The notes under the pieces are model-generated. The model was not told the origin of the DNA. It saw only the letters and a program-made list of their open reading frames with translations, and searched no databases. A stretch of 18,895 nt of DNA from Pseudomonadota bacterium (GTDB taxonomy: Bacteria; Bdellovibrionota; JAFGOL01): positions 1 to 18,895 of the forward strand of contig JAPLFT010000101.1 in assembly GCA_026390535.1 (NCBI GenBank). The letters run 5' to 3'. Both the position numbers and the translations under genes were made by a program. Positions 7,373 through 14,811 of this stretch are shown in pieces. Each line of letters begins with the position of its first letter. Within the stretch, counting starts at the first letter, position 1.

Positions 7373-8863
7373 TTAATCGTAATTTTCTTCCGTATGCTCT
7401 TTGCCGTCGTAAGTTAATATCTTTTTCTCACCCTGAATAATTGTTCTTACATTAATCGGACGCTTCCATATCTTATACACGCCTTCCATTGTACGACGGG
7501 CTTCTGATATTTTCAGGTCAAAACCCTCGTATCTGTGCAGCAGTAATAGTTCACTTCTGTTCTTGTAATTCGAATCCTCTACAGAAATAAATGGCTGACC
7601 GAAGTTAGTAAGTGAGAAGAGGAGCTTGTCCTTGATCTTCTGGAACTCACGACTGGATATTTCCCATTGTCCGGTGCGCTTATTGGCGTCAAAAGTGAAT
7701 AGCTTAAACCCCTCGGCAAATTCCGGGGTAAGGAATGTATCTATAAAAGTAACATCATTGTATAAACGACGAACCTCGAATATCTTTTCTTTTCCGACAC
7801 CAAGTTTTTTATCCCAGTTCTTTTTAACCCTGTAATCATCGCATTCGTCCCAATCCTTTCCGAACTGTCCTTTGTCCCATCTTTCCTCTATGTCCCTGAA
7901 GAGTTCAAGTCCGAGTTTATACGGATTAAGTGAACCGGGTCTCATATAAACAGTCCCGCTGTGATGATCTGCAAAGTCAATTACTTCGGAATCCCTTAAC
8001 GCTTTTTGTGTCATTATCTTTGAATGCCAGTAACTGGCCCAACCCTCATTCATTATCTTTGTCTGTCCCTGAGGGGAGAAATAATATGACTCCTCCCTTA
8101 TTATGGACAAAACATCCTTTTGCCAGGTCTCAAGAGGTGCCTGTTCCTGAAGGAAATAAAGGACATCCTTTACGGGCTCAGGCGGGGTTTTTTTTGATTT
8201 CTCTTTTTTCTTGTCCAGCCTTTCTTTCTGTTGTTTTAAAAAGTCCTCGGGATTTATGTATTTATCCATGTATTGCTTGCTTTTTATCTTATAGACTTTG
8301 TTTTTAGATCCTTCCTCGTCTGATTTAATAGGTTTGTAAGCATCTTCCTGATTAATTGCGTAGTAATCTATAAGATTCTCTATGGACAGACATATGTCTA
8401 TAAAATCCTCTACTACGCCGATACCGTGCTTATCCATATAATTTCTGATTTTGGTCGCATGATTTGCCATCTCGTCCATCATTTTCCTGTTTGAGCCAAA
8501 AAAATGCATGTTACACTTGAAAAAATCACAGTGCGCAAATACGTGCGCCATAACAAGTTTATGGTCCATCATGCTATTTGAATTCAGCAGATACGCATAA
8601 CAGGGATCATTGTTGATAACCATCTCATATATCTTATGAAGCCCAAACTGATAACTCTTTGAGAGCCTGTCATAGTCCATTCCAAAACGCCAGTGAGGGT
8701 ATCGTGTGGGGAATCCGCCGTAAGACGCGATCTCATTTATCTGTTTATAGTCTATCATCTCAAATATGGTCTCAAAAAAATCCAGACCATAGCCATGCGC
8801 ATGTGCTTCTATCTCGCCCTTAAGCTTCTGAAGTTCCGGTGTTAAGACTGTGCCGTATATCAT
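7373..8863 (-). CDS. SpoVR family protein
   Basis: This 496-residue SpoVR-family protein has the conserved blocks HVFAHCDFFKCN (near residue 130), FGSNRKMMDEMANHA, MNEGWASYWHSKIM, HSGTVYMRPGSLNPYKLG and LYNDVTFIDTFLTPEF. Family members are cytoplasmic. They are linked to spore cortex formation in Bacillus and to stress or developmental programmes elsewhere, with no biochemical activity established. A Lys/Glu-rich insertion lies near residues 185-230. It is the last gene of the PrkA-YeaH-SpoVR set; its ATG overlaps the yeaH stop by 4 bases, so translation is coupled. In this lineage the module more probably serves starvation or envelope stress than sporulation. Confidence 0.93.
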   Translation of the reverse strand: MIYGTVLTPELQKLKGEIEAHAHGYGLDFFETIFEMIDYKQINEIASYGGFPTRYPHWRFGMDYDRLSKSYQFGLHKIYEMVINNDPCYAYLLNSNSMMDHKLVMAHVFAHCDFFKCNMHFFGSNRKMMDEMANHATKIRNYMDKHGIGVVEDFIDICLSIENLIDYYAINQEDAYKPIKSDEEGSKNKVYKIKSKQYMDKYINPEDFLKQQKERLDKKKEKSKKTPPEPVKDVLYFLQEQAPLETWQKDVLSIIREESYYFSPQGQTKIMNEGWASYWHSKIMTQKALRDSEVIDFADHHSGTVYMRPGSLNPYKLGLELFRDIEERWDKGQFGKDWDECDDYRVKKNWDKKLGVGKEKIFEVRRLYNDVTFIDTFLTPEFAEGFKLFTFDANKRTGQWEISSREFQKIKDKLLFSLTNFGQPFISVEDSNYKNRSELLLLHRYEGFDLKISEARRTMEGVYKIWKRPINVRTIIQGEKKILTYDGKEHTEENYD

Positions 8864-9972
8864 TTTCCTTTACCTAAGAAATCCTTTATGGATTGTATTA
8901 TGGAATCCTTGCTCTCTATCGTAGAAAGGATAAGTTTTTCCTCTTCCTTGAAGTTCTCCTTCAGATCTTTAATGAATTGACCTGAGCCATAGCGACTTAC
9001 GACCTGTCCATAACAGAACAGATTGGATTTGGGGATAAGGTGGTTCTTCAATATCTCTATACATATTTTTGTGTCTTCGGATGACCAGTTGTCGCCGTCC
9101 GAAAAATGGAACGGATATATATTCCATTCCTCAGGAGAGAACTCACGGTCTATAAGAATGTTGCAGAGTTTATAGGCAGAGGATATCAAGGTTCCACCGC
9201 TTTCTTTTGTGCGGAAAAAAGTATCCTTATCCACCATCCTTGCAGAAGCATCGTGGATTATATATCTGGTCTCTAGATTCTTGTACTGACTTCTCAGCCA
9301 CGTATCTATCCAGAAGGATTCCGTTCTGACGATCTCTTTCTGCTCGTCACCCATACTTCCGGATACGTCCATCATGTATACTATCAAAGCATTGTATTGA
9401 GGCTGTATTATGTCCTTCCATCCTCTGTATCTGAAATCCTTTTTTATAGGAATTATTATAGGATCATCGGGATCATATTCTCCGGCGACAAGTTGTCTTT
9501 TAAGGGCCTCTTTATATGTTCTCTTAAAATGCACAAGGGATTTTGGACCTATAAGGTGCACTCCCCTGTAAACCCTTTTCAGAGCCTCTATCCTGCTTGA
9601 GCCTTTTGGTTCAATACGCGGTAGTTCAAGCTCTTCTCCCAACATCTTTGCCAGTTCTTCAAATGATATATCTATCTCGAGCTCATGTTCGCCGGGCTGA
9701 TTACCTGCGTCACCCTGACCGCCCTCTTCCGGATCATAGGCCGGTCCCAGAGGTGTTCCAACTTCACCGTCGCCGGAACTCACGCCTCCGGTCTCAGGAA
9801 GTCCGTATCTGAATCTTGGAAGATCGATCCTTGGGACTGGGATACTGACGTATTGCTTGCCTATCCTTCCTATCATCTCCCCACGAGAGATATAATCCTT
9901 AAGGTTTTGCTTGATCTTACCCTTAACTATATCCCTAAAACGGGCATGATCCCTTTCTATTCTTGAAACCAT
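8860..9972 (-). CDS. YeaH/YhbH family (UPF0229) protein with von Willebrand A fold
   Basis: This 370-residue member of the YeaH/YhbH (DUF444) family contains the N-terminal RIERDHARFRDIVKGKIKQ block. A Gly/Glu-rich low-complexity linker (about 60-100) follows. The C-terminal von Willebrand A-like domain has MIDAS-type DVSGS (D202, S204, S206) and a downstream GGT. The family is almost always encoded between prkA and spoVR, as here, and is thought to work with the PrkA kinase. The gap to prkA is 7 bases. A ribosome-binding site (AAGGAG) lies inside the prkA 3' end, about 15 bases from the ATG, which is longer than ideal, so translation is probably coupled. The start matches the conserved family N-terminus. 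Confidence 0.92.
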   Translation of the reverse strand: MVSRIERDHARFRDIVKGKIKQNLKDYISRGEMIGRIGKQYVSIPVPRIDLPRFRYGLPETGGVSSGDGEVGTPLGPAYDPEEGGQGDAGNQPGEHELEIDISFEELAKMLGEELELPRIEPKGSSRIEALKRVYRGVHLIGPKSLVHFKRTYKEALKRQLVAGEYDPDDPIIIPIKKDFRYRGWKDIIQPQYNALIVYMMDVSGSMGDEQKEIVRTESFWIDTWLRSQYKNLETRYIIHDASARMVDKDTFFRTKESGGTLISSAYKLCNILIDREFSPEEWNIYPFHFSDGDNWSSEDTKICIEILKNHLIPKSNLFCYGQVVSRYGSGQFIKDLKENFKEEEKLILSTIESKDSIIQSIKDFLGKGK

Positions 9973-9979
9973 AGATTAT

Positions 9980-12058
9980 TTAGTTTTCTCTCCTTACGTC
10001 ACCCCTTGCGAATATTGAAGCCACAAAGTTAAGTACGTCGGTAGAGCATATCTCGCAGTAACCATAGTTCTTTATCAATCTTGACTTAACTATGTCTATC
10101 TTCTCCTGCGTTTCCTTGTCGATGACCCTTGTTACAAGGGATGTAAGTTTTATGGTGTCCTTCTGATCCTCGAACAATTTCAGTTCCAGAGCTTTGTAAA
10201 GTCTTTCATTGGTCGTATAGTCGAACTGTTTTCCTTCAAGAGAAAGCGCCGCTATATAATTCATGATCTCCTTTCTGAAATCATCCTTTCTGCTCTCTGG
10301 TATATCGATCTTTTCCTCTATGGATCTCATGAGCCTTTCATCCGGCTCCTCGTTCTCTCCGGTATATTTATTCCTTACCTTTTCTTTTCTTGTGTATGCC
10401 TTGACGTTATCTATGTAGTTCGAGCAAAGCCTTGCTATAGCGTCATCATCTGCAGAGATCGCCCTTTGGACCTCGTTCTTCACTATATCCTCGTATTCCT
10501 GTTTAACGATGGCAAGCAGTTCCATATAGTGTTTTTTCTTGTCATCAGAATCTATAAGGCTGTGATGCTTTAATCCTCCCTCAAGTTCATTCATTACCAT
10601 GAACGGATTAACACAACCCATATCCCCGTATGCCGCTGAGACAAGGGCATTACTGATCTTATCCTGTATATAACGAGGAGATATACCTTCCATTCCCTCG
10701 TGTTTTGATTCTTTCCTGAGTTCTTTTACGTCTTCTTCAGTAAATCCGGTGAACATTTTCCCATCGTAGAGTTTTAATTTCTGAACAAGAGAGATATTGG
10801 CCTTCTTGGGCTGTTCAAGCCTTGTAAGCACTGCCCACATAGCTGCCATTTCTACGGTGTGAGGAGCAATGTGTTTTCCGCGTACAGAGCTCTCGTTAAA
10901 ATCCTTCTTATATATTTTTATCTCTTCAGACAGTCTTGTAACGTATGGAATATCTATTTTGAGTGTCCTGTCCCTTAATGCCTCCATATATTCGTTGCTC
11001 TGGAGTTTTCTGTATTCAGGCTCGTTAGTATGACCTATTATCACAAGATCAACATCTGTCTGTGAGAATTTCTTCGGTTTTATCTTATGTTCCTGGCTTG
11101 CCCCAAGAAGGTCATATAGGAACGCTACGTCCAGCTTCAATACTTCTATGAACTCGATCATACCACGGTTCGCAATATTAAATTCACCGTCAAAATTAAA
11201 CGCTCTGGGGTCGGAGTCACTGCCGAATATAGCGATCTTCCTGTAATTTACATCGCCTGTTAGCTCCGTTGAATCCTGATTTTTCTCATCCTTAGGCTGG
11301 AAGGTGCCAATACCTATTCTGTCTTTTTCAGAGAGTATCAATCTATTAACGACCACATGCTCGACAACTTTGGTCCAATCACCGTTATAACGTTTCATCA
11401 ATTGATTGTATATATATCTGCAACTTGGGCACAGATCACCTTTAACGGTAACTCTATAATCGCTCTTTTTGCTCTTGTTTATCTCCGCTAAGAATTTTAC
11501 TCTTAGTTCTTCAGGAACAAGCTTTAACGGTTCCTCATTTATAGGACACTTTAAAAACTGCTCACCACCAAGTAATTTTTCCTGGCCTGCTGAAGGGTTT
11601 GGATCAACCCATTTAAATGTATATAATGCACCGTCTTCTGTTTTCGAATACTCTTCCAGACCCTCTTTTAAAAGCCTTGCTATGGTGCTTTTTGCAGAAC
11701 CGACTGGGCCATGAAGCAGCATAACTCTTTTTTCAGGACCATAGCTCTTTGCCGCTGCCTTGAACATATCTATCAGCTTCATCAAAGAGACCTCAAGACC
11801 ATATATGGCATCAGCTCCGGCGTGAGCTTCATCCTTGAAGAAGTTATATCTTAGGATATTCTTCTTGAACTCCACATATTCCTCAAAGCCCTTGGATGTG
11901 ATCATATCGTACATTCTTTGGAATGCGTTCCTTGTGACCTGAGGTTTTTTGGTTACTATATCGACGTAGTCCTGAAAAGAGCCTTCCCAATTGTACTCTT
12001 TGTACTCATCAACGTTTTGATGATCACGAATAAATGAATTAACGTCAAACTGCCCCAT
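9980..12058 (-). CDS. prkA: PrkA family serine protein kinase / AAA+ protein
   Basis: This 692-residue PrkA protein has an N-terminal AAA+-type domain with Walker A LLHGPVGSAKST (GPVGSAKS at 117-124) and a C-terminal PrkA kinase domain. A cysteine cluster (C171 in KCPINEEPL, C210 and C213 in GDLCPSCRY) resembles that of the Bacillus-type PrkA proteins. Proteins of this family have been reported as Ser/Thr kinases or as AAA+ proteases. They respond to nutrient limitation and act with YeaH and SpoVR. The ATG follows GGAGG at good spacing, and the gene begins 24 bases after an LpxH-like gene, so the four genes are probably one operon. Length and order are normal for the family. Confidence 0.95.
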   Translation of the reverse strand: MGQFDVNSFIRDHQNVDEYKEYNWEGSFQDYVDIVTKKPQVTRNAFQRMYDMITSKGFEEYVEFKKNILRYNFFKDEAHAGADAIYGLEVSLMKLIDMFKAAAKSYGPEKRVMLLHGPVGSAKSTIARLLKEGLEEYSKTEDGALYTFKWVDPNPSAGQEKLLGGEQFLKCPINEEPLKLVPEELRVKFLAEINKSKKSDYRVTVKGDLCPSCRYIYNQLMKRYNGDWTKVVEHVVVNRLILSEKDRIGIGTFQPKDEKNQDSTELTGDVNYRKIAIFGSDSDPRAFNFDGEFNIANRGMIEFIEVLKLDVAFLYDLLGASQEHKIKPKKFSQTDVDLVIIGHTNEPEYRKLQSNEYMEALRDRTLKIDIPYVTRLSEEIKIYKKDFNESSVRGKHIAPHTVEMAAMWAVLTRLEQPKKANISLVQKLKLYDGKMFTGFTEEDVKELRKESKHEGMEGISPRYIQDKISNALVSAAYGDMGCVNPFMVMNELEGGLKHHSLIDSDDKKKHYMELLAIVKQEYEDIVKNEVQRAISADDDAIARLCSNYIDNVKAYTRKEKVRNKYTGENEEPDERLMRSIEEKIDIPESRKDDFRKEIMNYIAALSLEGKQFDYTTNERLYKALELKLFEDQKDTIKLTSLVTRVIDKETQEKIDIVKSRLIKNYGYCEICSTDVLNFVASIFARGDVRREN

Positions 12059-12082
12059 AAGCCCTCCAGATTAATATATTTC

Positions 12083-12832
12083 TTACTCAGATAGTAACAT
12101 CTTATTATTAAAAACTCCAATATAAACAAAGTCATTGTCTAGGATACCGTAGGTGCCGTTCCTCCCAAAGTGGCCGGTGTTTATGTAGTATTTAAACTTT
12201 CCATTCTTTAAATTTATTCTGCTCAAATCCGGAACATGAGTGTGACCAAAAACCACGATATTAAGGTCGGTGTAAGAGAGTTTTTTCAAGGCATAGTCTC
12301 TATAATATAAGAACCTGTTTTCATTAACCATTTTTGAAGAGCCGGAGTTTTTGCTTATGGCGGAAAAAAGACCCGCTATTCTATAGAGTATAAAATCCGG
12401 TATAAACTTGACTATAAATTTGAAGAAACTGCCTCTTATTATAGACTTTAAAAATCTGTATTTTGTATCGTGCGGATCCAGCCCATCACCATGAAATACC
12501 ATGCAATTTATTCCGTCTACCTCTATATTATTAAAGGAAGCGGAACTTCGTATAAAGTCAAAAGGCAATTTAAAATCAAAGTCATGATTGCCATATAAGT
12601 AATATATTTTAGTACCGGCTAAAGAAAGTGCTTTAAGCCCGTCGAATAATTTCTGATACTTTTTTATTACATATCCGCCATGACCATGTAAAAATTCAAA
12701 AAGATCCCCCAGTATAAACAGGTCGGTTGCCGATTCCTTTTTTACATATTCTATAAAGGACAAAAACCTCTTATATGCCATATCCTTTGTGCTGCTTATA
12801 TGAGCATCCGAAACAAAAAATACTTTTGCCAT
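12083..12832 (-). CDS. LpxH-like UDP-2,3-diacylglucosamine diphosphatase / metallophosphoesterase
   Basis: This 249-residue calcineurin-like phosphoesterase carries all metal-binding motifs: SDAH (D9, H11), GDLFE (D43), GNHD (81-84), FHGDGLD (H114, D116) and GHTH (196-199). The GDLFE spacing, the helical cap with basic and hydrophobic segments (about 125-165) and the size fit the LpxH group. LpxH cleaves UDP-2,3-diacylglucosamine to lipid X in lipid A synthesis at the inner membrane. Classical LpxH has GNRD where this protein has GNHD, so a related phosphoesterase is possible. No Shine-Dalgarno is visible. A TATGAT -10-like box ends 14 bases before the ATG, implying a very short leader. It heads the prkA operon. 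Confidence 0.8.
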   Translation of the reverse strand: MAKVFFVSDAHISSTKDMAYKRFLSFIEYVKKESATDLFILGDLFEFLHGHGGYVIKKYQKLFDGLKALSLAGTKIYYLYGNHDFDFKLPFDFIRSSASFNNIEVDGINCMVFHGDGLDPHDTKYRFLKSIIRGSFFKFIVKFIPDFILYRIAGLFSAISKNSGSSKMVNENRFLYYRDYALKKLSYTDLNIVVFGHTHVPDLSRINLKNGKFKYYINTGHFGRNGTYGILDNDFVYIGVFNNKMLLSE

Positions 12833-12842
12833 ATAAAAAGAA

Positions 12843-12852
12843 TGTTATCATA
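12843..12852. promoter_or_regulatory. Overlapping divergent -10 elements between the LpxH-like and L,D-transpeptidase genes
   Basis: The 29 bases between the two divergent ATGs contain TGTTATCAT on the plus strand (extended -10-like, 12843-12851). On the minus strand TATGAT (12852-12847) covers almost the same bases. Both would give transcripts with leaders of only a few bases, and neither gene has a Shine-Dalgarno. -35 boxes are poor. This is a by-eye call. Confidence 0.3.
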
Positions 12853-12861
12853 GTTCTTGAT

Positions 12862-13326
12862 ATGGGTGTATTAATCTTTGCTTTCATAGTAATGCCGTTA
12901 ATGGCCAATTTTAGCGCTACAGTGACAATCCCTGTGGATTCTGAATTAATTATTGTCAGTAAAAATGAAGGTCTTTTAAGGCTGGTAGAAAGAAAAACCG
13001 TCGGTTATAAGACGTCCGATGAATTTTACGTTTCATATGGGCAATCAAAGGGCACAAAATTTAAGGAAAATGATTATAAAACCCCTACAGGTGTTTACTT
13101 TGCCACTTCTATGATGACCAGAAATGACTTACCGGATAACAGTTACGGTGCCGCCGCTACTATTCTCAATTATCCGAATCCAATAGATATACTGCTTAAA
13201 AAGACCGGTAACGGCATCTGGATACACGGCACAGACGATATAGAGCGTTTAAGTAATAAGAAATCAACAAGGGGCTGTATAATACTTGAAAACAAGGATC
13301 TGTTGAAACTGAGGAAAAGAATCTGA
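12862..13326 (+). CDS. L,D-transpeptidase (YkuD family)
   Basis: From the ATG at 12862 this is a 154-residue protein: a signal peptide or anchor (about 1-20), then a YkuD catalytic domain. The active-site signature is present as GIWIHGTDD (His 122) and KSTRGCIIL (Cys 139), the latter equivalent to the SxGC motif of the catalytic cysteine. Such enzymes make 3-3 peptidoglycan crosslinks or attach proteins to peptidoglycan in the periplasm. A TTG at 12826 would add a charged n-region (PYKKN) and may be the real start. The protein ends only 15 residues after the catalytic Cys, shorter than usual, because of a TGA at 13324. The next reading frame carries a segment that could resemble a family C-terminal strand. 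It is divergent from the LpxH-like gene and upstream of the bactofilin. Confidence 0.82.
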   Translation: MGVLIFAFIVMPLMANFSATVTIPVDSELIIVSKNEGLLRLVERKTVGYKTSDEFYVSYGQSKGTKFKENDYKTPTGVYFATSMMTRNDLPDNSYGAAATILNYPNPIDILLKKTGNGIWIHGTDDIERLSNKKSTRGCIILENKDLLKLRKRI

Positions 13327-13330
13327 CAAC

Positions 13331-13546
13331 ATAATAATAGCAATATACAAGGGTTACAAAAGATACAGGGTTTTTAATGTATCCCAAAAATTGCTAACAT
13401 GGATTGTAGTTATTAACTCTGTGCTTATCCTCGGATGTATAATATTTTTTATCAGTTTTGTTTTTCAATGGGCTTATAATTGGAAAATAACGGAAGAGAA
13501 TAATGCTTTACAAAAGGAGATGTCATTATTAAAAAAATCGAATTAA
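13331..13546 (+). CDS. Small single-TM coiled-coil protein, M23-anchor-like, with no canonical start codon
   Basis: An open frame of about 71 codons (13331-13546, TAA stop) encodes NIIIAIYKGYKRYRVFNVSQ, then a TM helix, then a short coiled coil (ITEENNALQKEMSLLKK). This layout, a basic cytoplasmic strand followed by a TM helix and periplasmic coil, resembles the N-terminus of M23 peptidases that partner bactofilins, but no peptidase domain follows. By the positive-inside rule the N-terminus is cytoplasmic. There is no ATG, GTG or CTG before the TM; the frame is open only from 13313, and the first TTG (13391) lies after the basic strand. Initiation at ATA (13331) or frameshifting from the transpeptidase gene are possibilities. 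The stop overlaps the bactofilin ATG as TAATG. Confidence 0.55.
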   Translation: MIIAIYKGYKRYRVFNVSQKLLTWIVVINSVLILGCIIFFISFVFQWAYNWKITEENNALQKEMSLLKKSN

Positions 13547-13923
13547 TGCTCCAGAACATGGATATAGATAAAGAAATGGACGTCATAAGTCTCACGTCCT
13601 ACTTTTCCGGTGATTTTTCTTTTGGAAAATACACCAGGATTGAAGGTAAAATAGACGGTAATATAAAATCTTCAGGACTCCTTATAATAGGAGAACAGGC
13701 CCTTGTAAACGCAGATATATCCGGAAGTCTGATAGTAATCTATGGAACAGTTACCGGTGATATCACAGCAGAACGCAATATTTTGATTCAATCAACGGCA
13801 AATGTTTCGGGAAATATAAAAGCTCCGGCTGTAACAATAATGGATGGTGCTAAAATAAACGGACAGATATCTATGTCAAAATACCACAGTAATTTTTTTA
13901 AACAATTAGAACTCGCCTGTTAG
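13546..13923 (+). CDS. Bactofilin
   Basis: This 125-residue bactofilin has a core of short repeats typical of the right-handed beta-helix polymer domain: TRIEGKIDGNIKSSGLLIIG, then alternating V/I-G-x-I repeats such as GSLIVIYGTVTGDI and ANVSGNIKAP. A short non-helical N-terminus and a hydrophobic C-terminal tail flank it. Bactofilins form cytoskeletal filaments that organise peptidoglycan enzymes and cell shape. The ATG at 13546 overlaps the preceding stop (TAATG), consistent with coupled re-initiation. An alternative start at ATT 13525 would be 5 bases after a strong AAAAGGAG (13512-13519) and would add seven residues. The last 18 bases overlap the 3' end of the convergent lipoprotein gene. 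Confidence 0.9.
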   Translation: MLQNMDIDKEMDVISLTSYFSGDFSFGKYTRIEGKIDGNIKSSGLLIIGEQALVNADISGSLIVIYGTVTGDITAERNILIQSTANVSGNIKAPAVTIMDGAKINGQISMSKYHSNFFKQLELAC

Positions 13924-14706
13924 CCTGTTTAACGTTCCCTTTAATGCCGCAAAATCCTGGGGAGAAAGTCTTTTTGAATCTATTATTTTAATCCCTACGC
14001 CTTTTATTTTAATTTCCTGCCCGTTTTCATCTTTAAAATAGGCCAACCAGTTGTTGTAGTCTAAAAAAATCTCCGGTTTAACAATATTCATATAAATTGA
14101 ATCATAGTACCATCGTTCAAATGAACACTTATCGACGAACGTAGATTTAAACAGATTAAATCCTGTTTTTATATCATCTTCAGAAATACCCCTGTTATCA
14201 ATAAATTTTTTAATATTTTTTATTGTTTTTTCTATAATTGATAAATCATATGGATGCTCAATAATTACATTAAAAACCATATCCTGACCGCTGTTGATCA
14301 TACAGCATTCGGTTTTTTCTTCCATACAGAATTCTTTATACAGATTAAAATATTCGGGTAAAATATCTTTGCCTTTACCCGATAATACAATGCCTATCAG
14401 GTAAAGTTTGGAATACGGGTTAAATTCTTCCTGCAAGAACGGTGTTTGTTGAAAGTTTTTCCTATATACAGAACCATTAGATGACTCGATCTCCTGGGTG
14501 TTGACAACCGGGGTGTTTCCGGAATAACAGACAAGAAACGTAGGTATTGTTTTAGTTTCTTTTTTTATAAAATCATTATTAAATTTTTTTACAACGTTTG
14601 CATATGTATCCTTAATACTGCACCATACAGGAAGTTCGTGCTCATCAGCCTTATATATGGAATAATTTTCCCCGTATTTATAATTTTTTACGTATACAGA
14701 TTTCAC
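13906..14706 (-). CDS. Predicted lipoprotein, possibly M16-peptidase-like, start uncertain
   Basis: From the GTG at 14706 this is a 266-residue protein. Its frame stays open further upstream to 14802 and there encodes a lipoprotein signal peptide (see 14707-14799). The GTG is probably not the true start, because the AAAGGA before it abuts the codon. I do not recognise a firm family. The middle part (KLYLIGIVLSGKG..., then IEKTIKNIKKF and GISEDDIKTGFNLFKSTF) has the rhythm of an M16 C-terminal domain (strand, then a ...GIT.EEL..AK.. helix). Together with its M16-like neighbour this suggests a second, non-catalytic M16-like subunit. It is the third gene of the barrel/M16-like operon, ending tail-to-tail with the bactofilin gene with an 18-base overlap. 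Confidence 0.68.
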   Translation of the reverse strand: MKSVYVKNYKYGENYSIYKADEHELPVWCSIKDTYANVVKKFNNDFIKKETKTIPTFLVCYSGNTPVVNTQEIESSNGSVYRKNFQQTPFLQEEFNPYSKLYLIGIVLSGKGKDILPEYFNLYKEFCMEEKTECCMINSGQDMVFNVIIEHPYDLSIIEKTIKNIKKFIDNRGISEDDIKTGFNLFKSTFVDKCSFERWYYDSIYMNIVKPEIFLDYNNWLAYFKDENGQEIKIKGVGIKIIDSKRLSPQDFAALKGTLNRLTGEF

Positions 14707-14799
14707 TCCTTTGTACTCGAAAGGATGTTCCCCTCTTTTAGTATCTTCCTTTCTTATCTCACACGCTGAAACAAAGAAAAATAAAGAAATTATAAAAAT
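14707..14799 (-). other. In-frame upstream lipoprotein signal peptide lacking a canonical start codon
   Basis: Reading upstream of the GTG at 14706 in the same frame gives FIISLFFFVSAC followed by EIRKEDTKRGEHPFEYKG, with lipobox VSAC (Cys codon at 14763-14761). The frame is open only to 14802 (TGA at 14805-14803) and contains no ATG, GTG or TTG; ATT at 14799 is the most upstream near-start. A TTG at 14806 in another frame would yield KYFIISLFFFVSAC if one T of the T5 run at 14798-14794 were absent. The lipobox makes it likely that this segment is part of the real protein. Confidence 0.6.
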
Positions 14800-14811
14800 A
14801 TTTCAAATTTA

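Noticed and set aside
13546..13923. Bactofilin fused to the upstream TM/coiled-coil segment by -1 frameshifting
   Set aside because: Charge distribution predicts the coil outside the inner membrane, which would place the bactofilin in the periplasm; coupled re-initiation at TAATG is simpler.
14707..14810. Frameshift between the lipobox and the lipoprotein body
   Set aside because: Rechecking the bases shows the lipobox and the 14706 frame are the same reading frame; only the start codon is missing.
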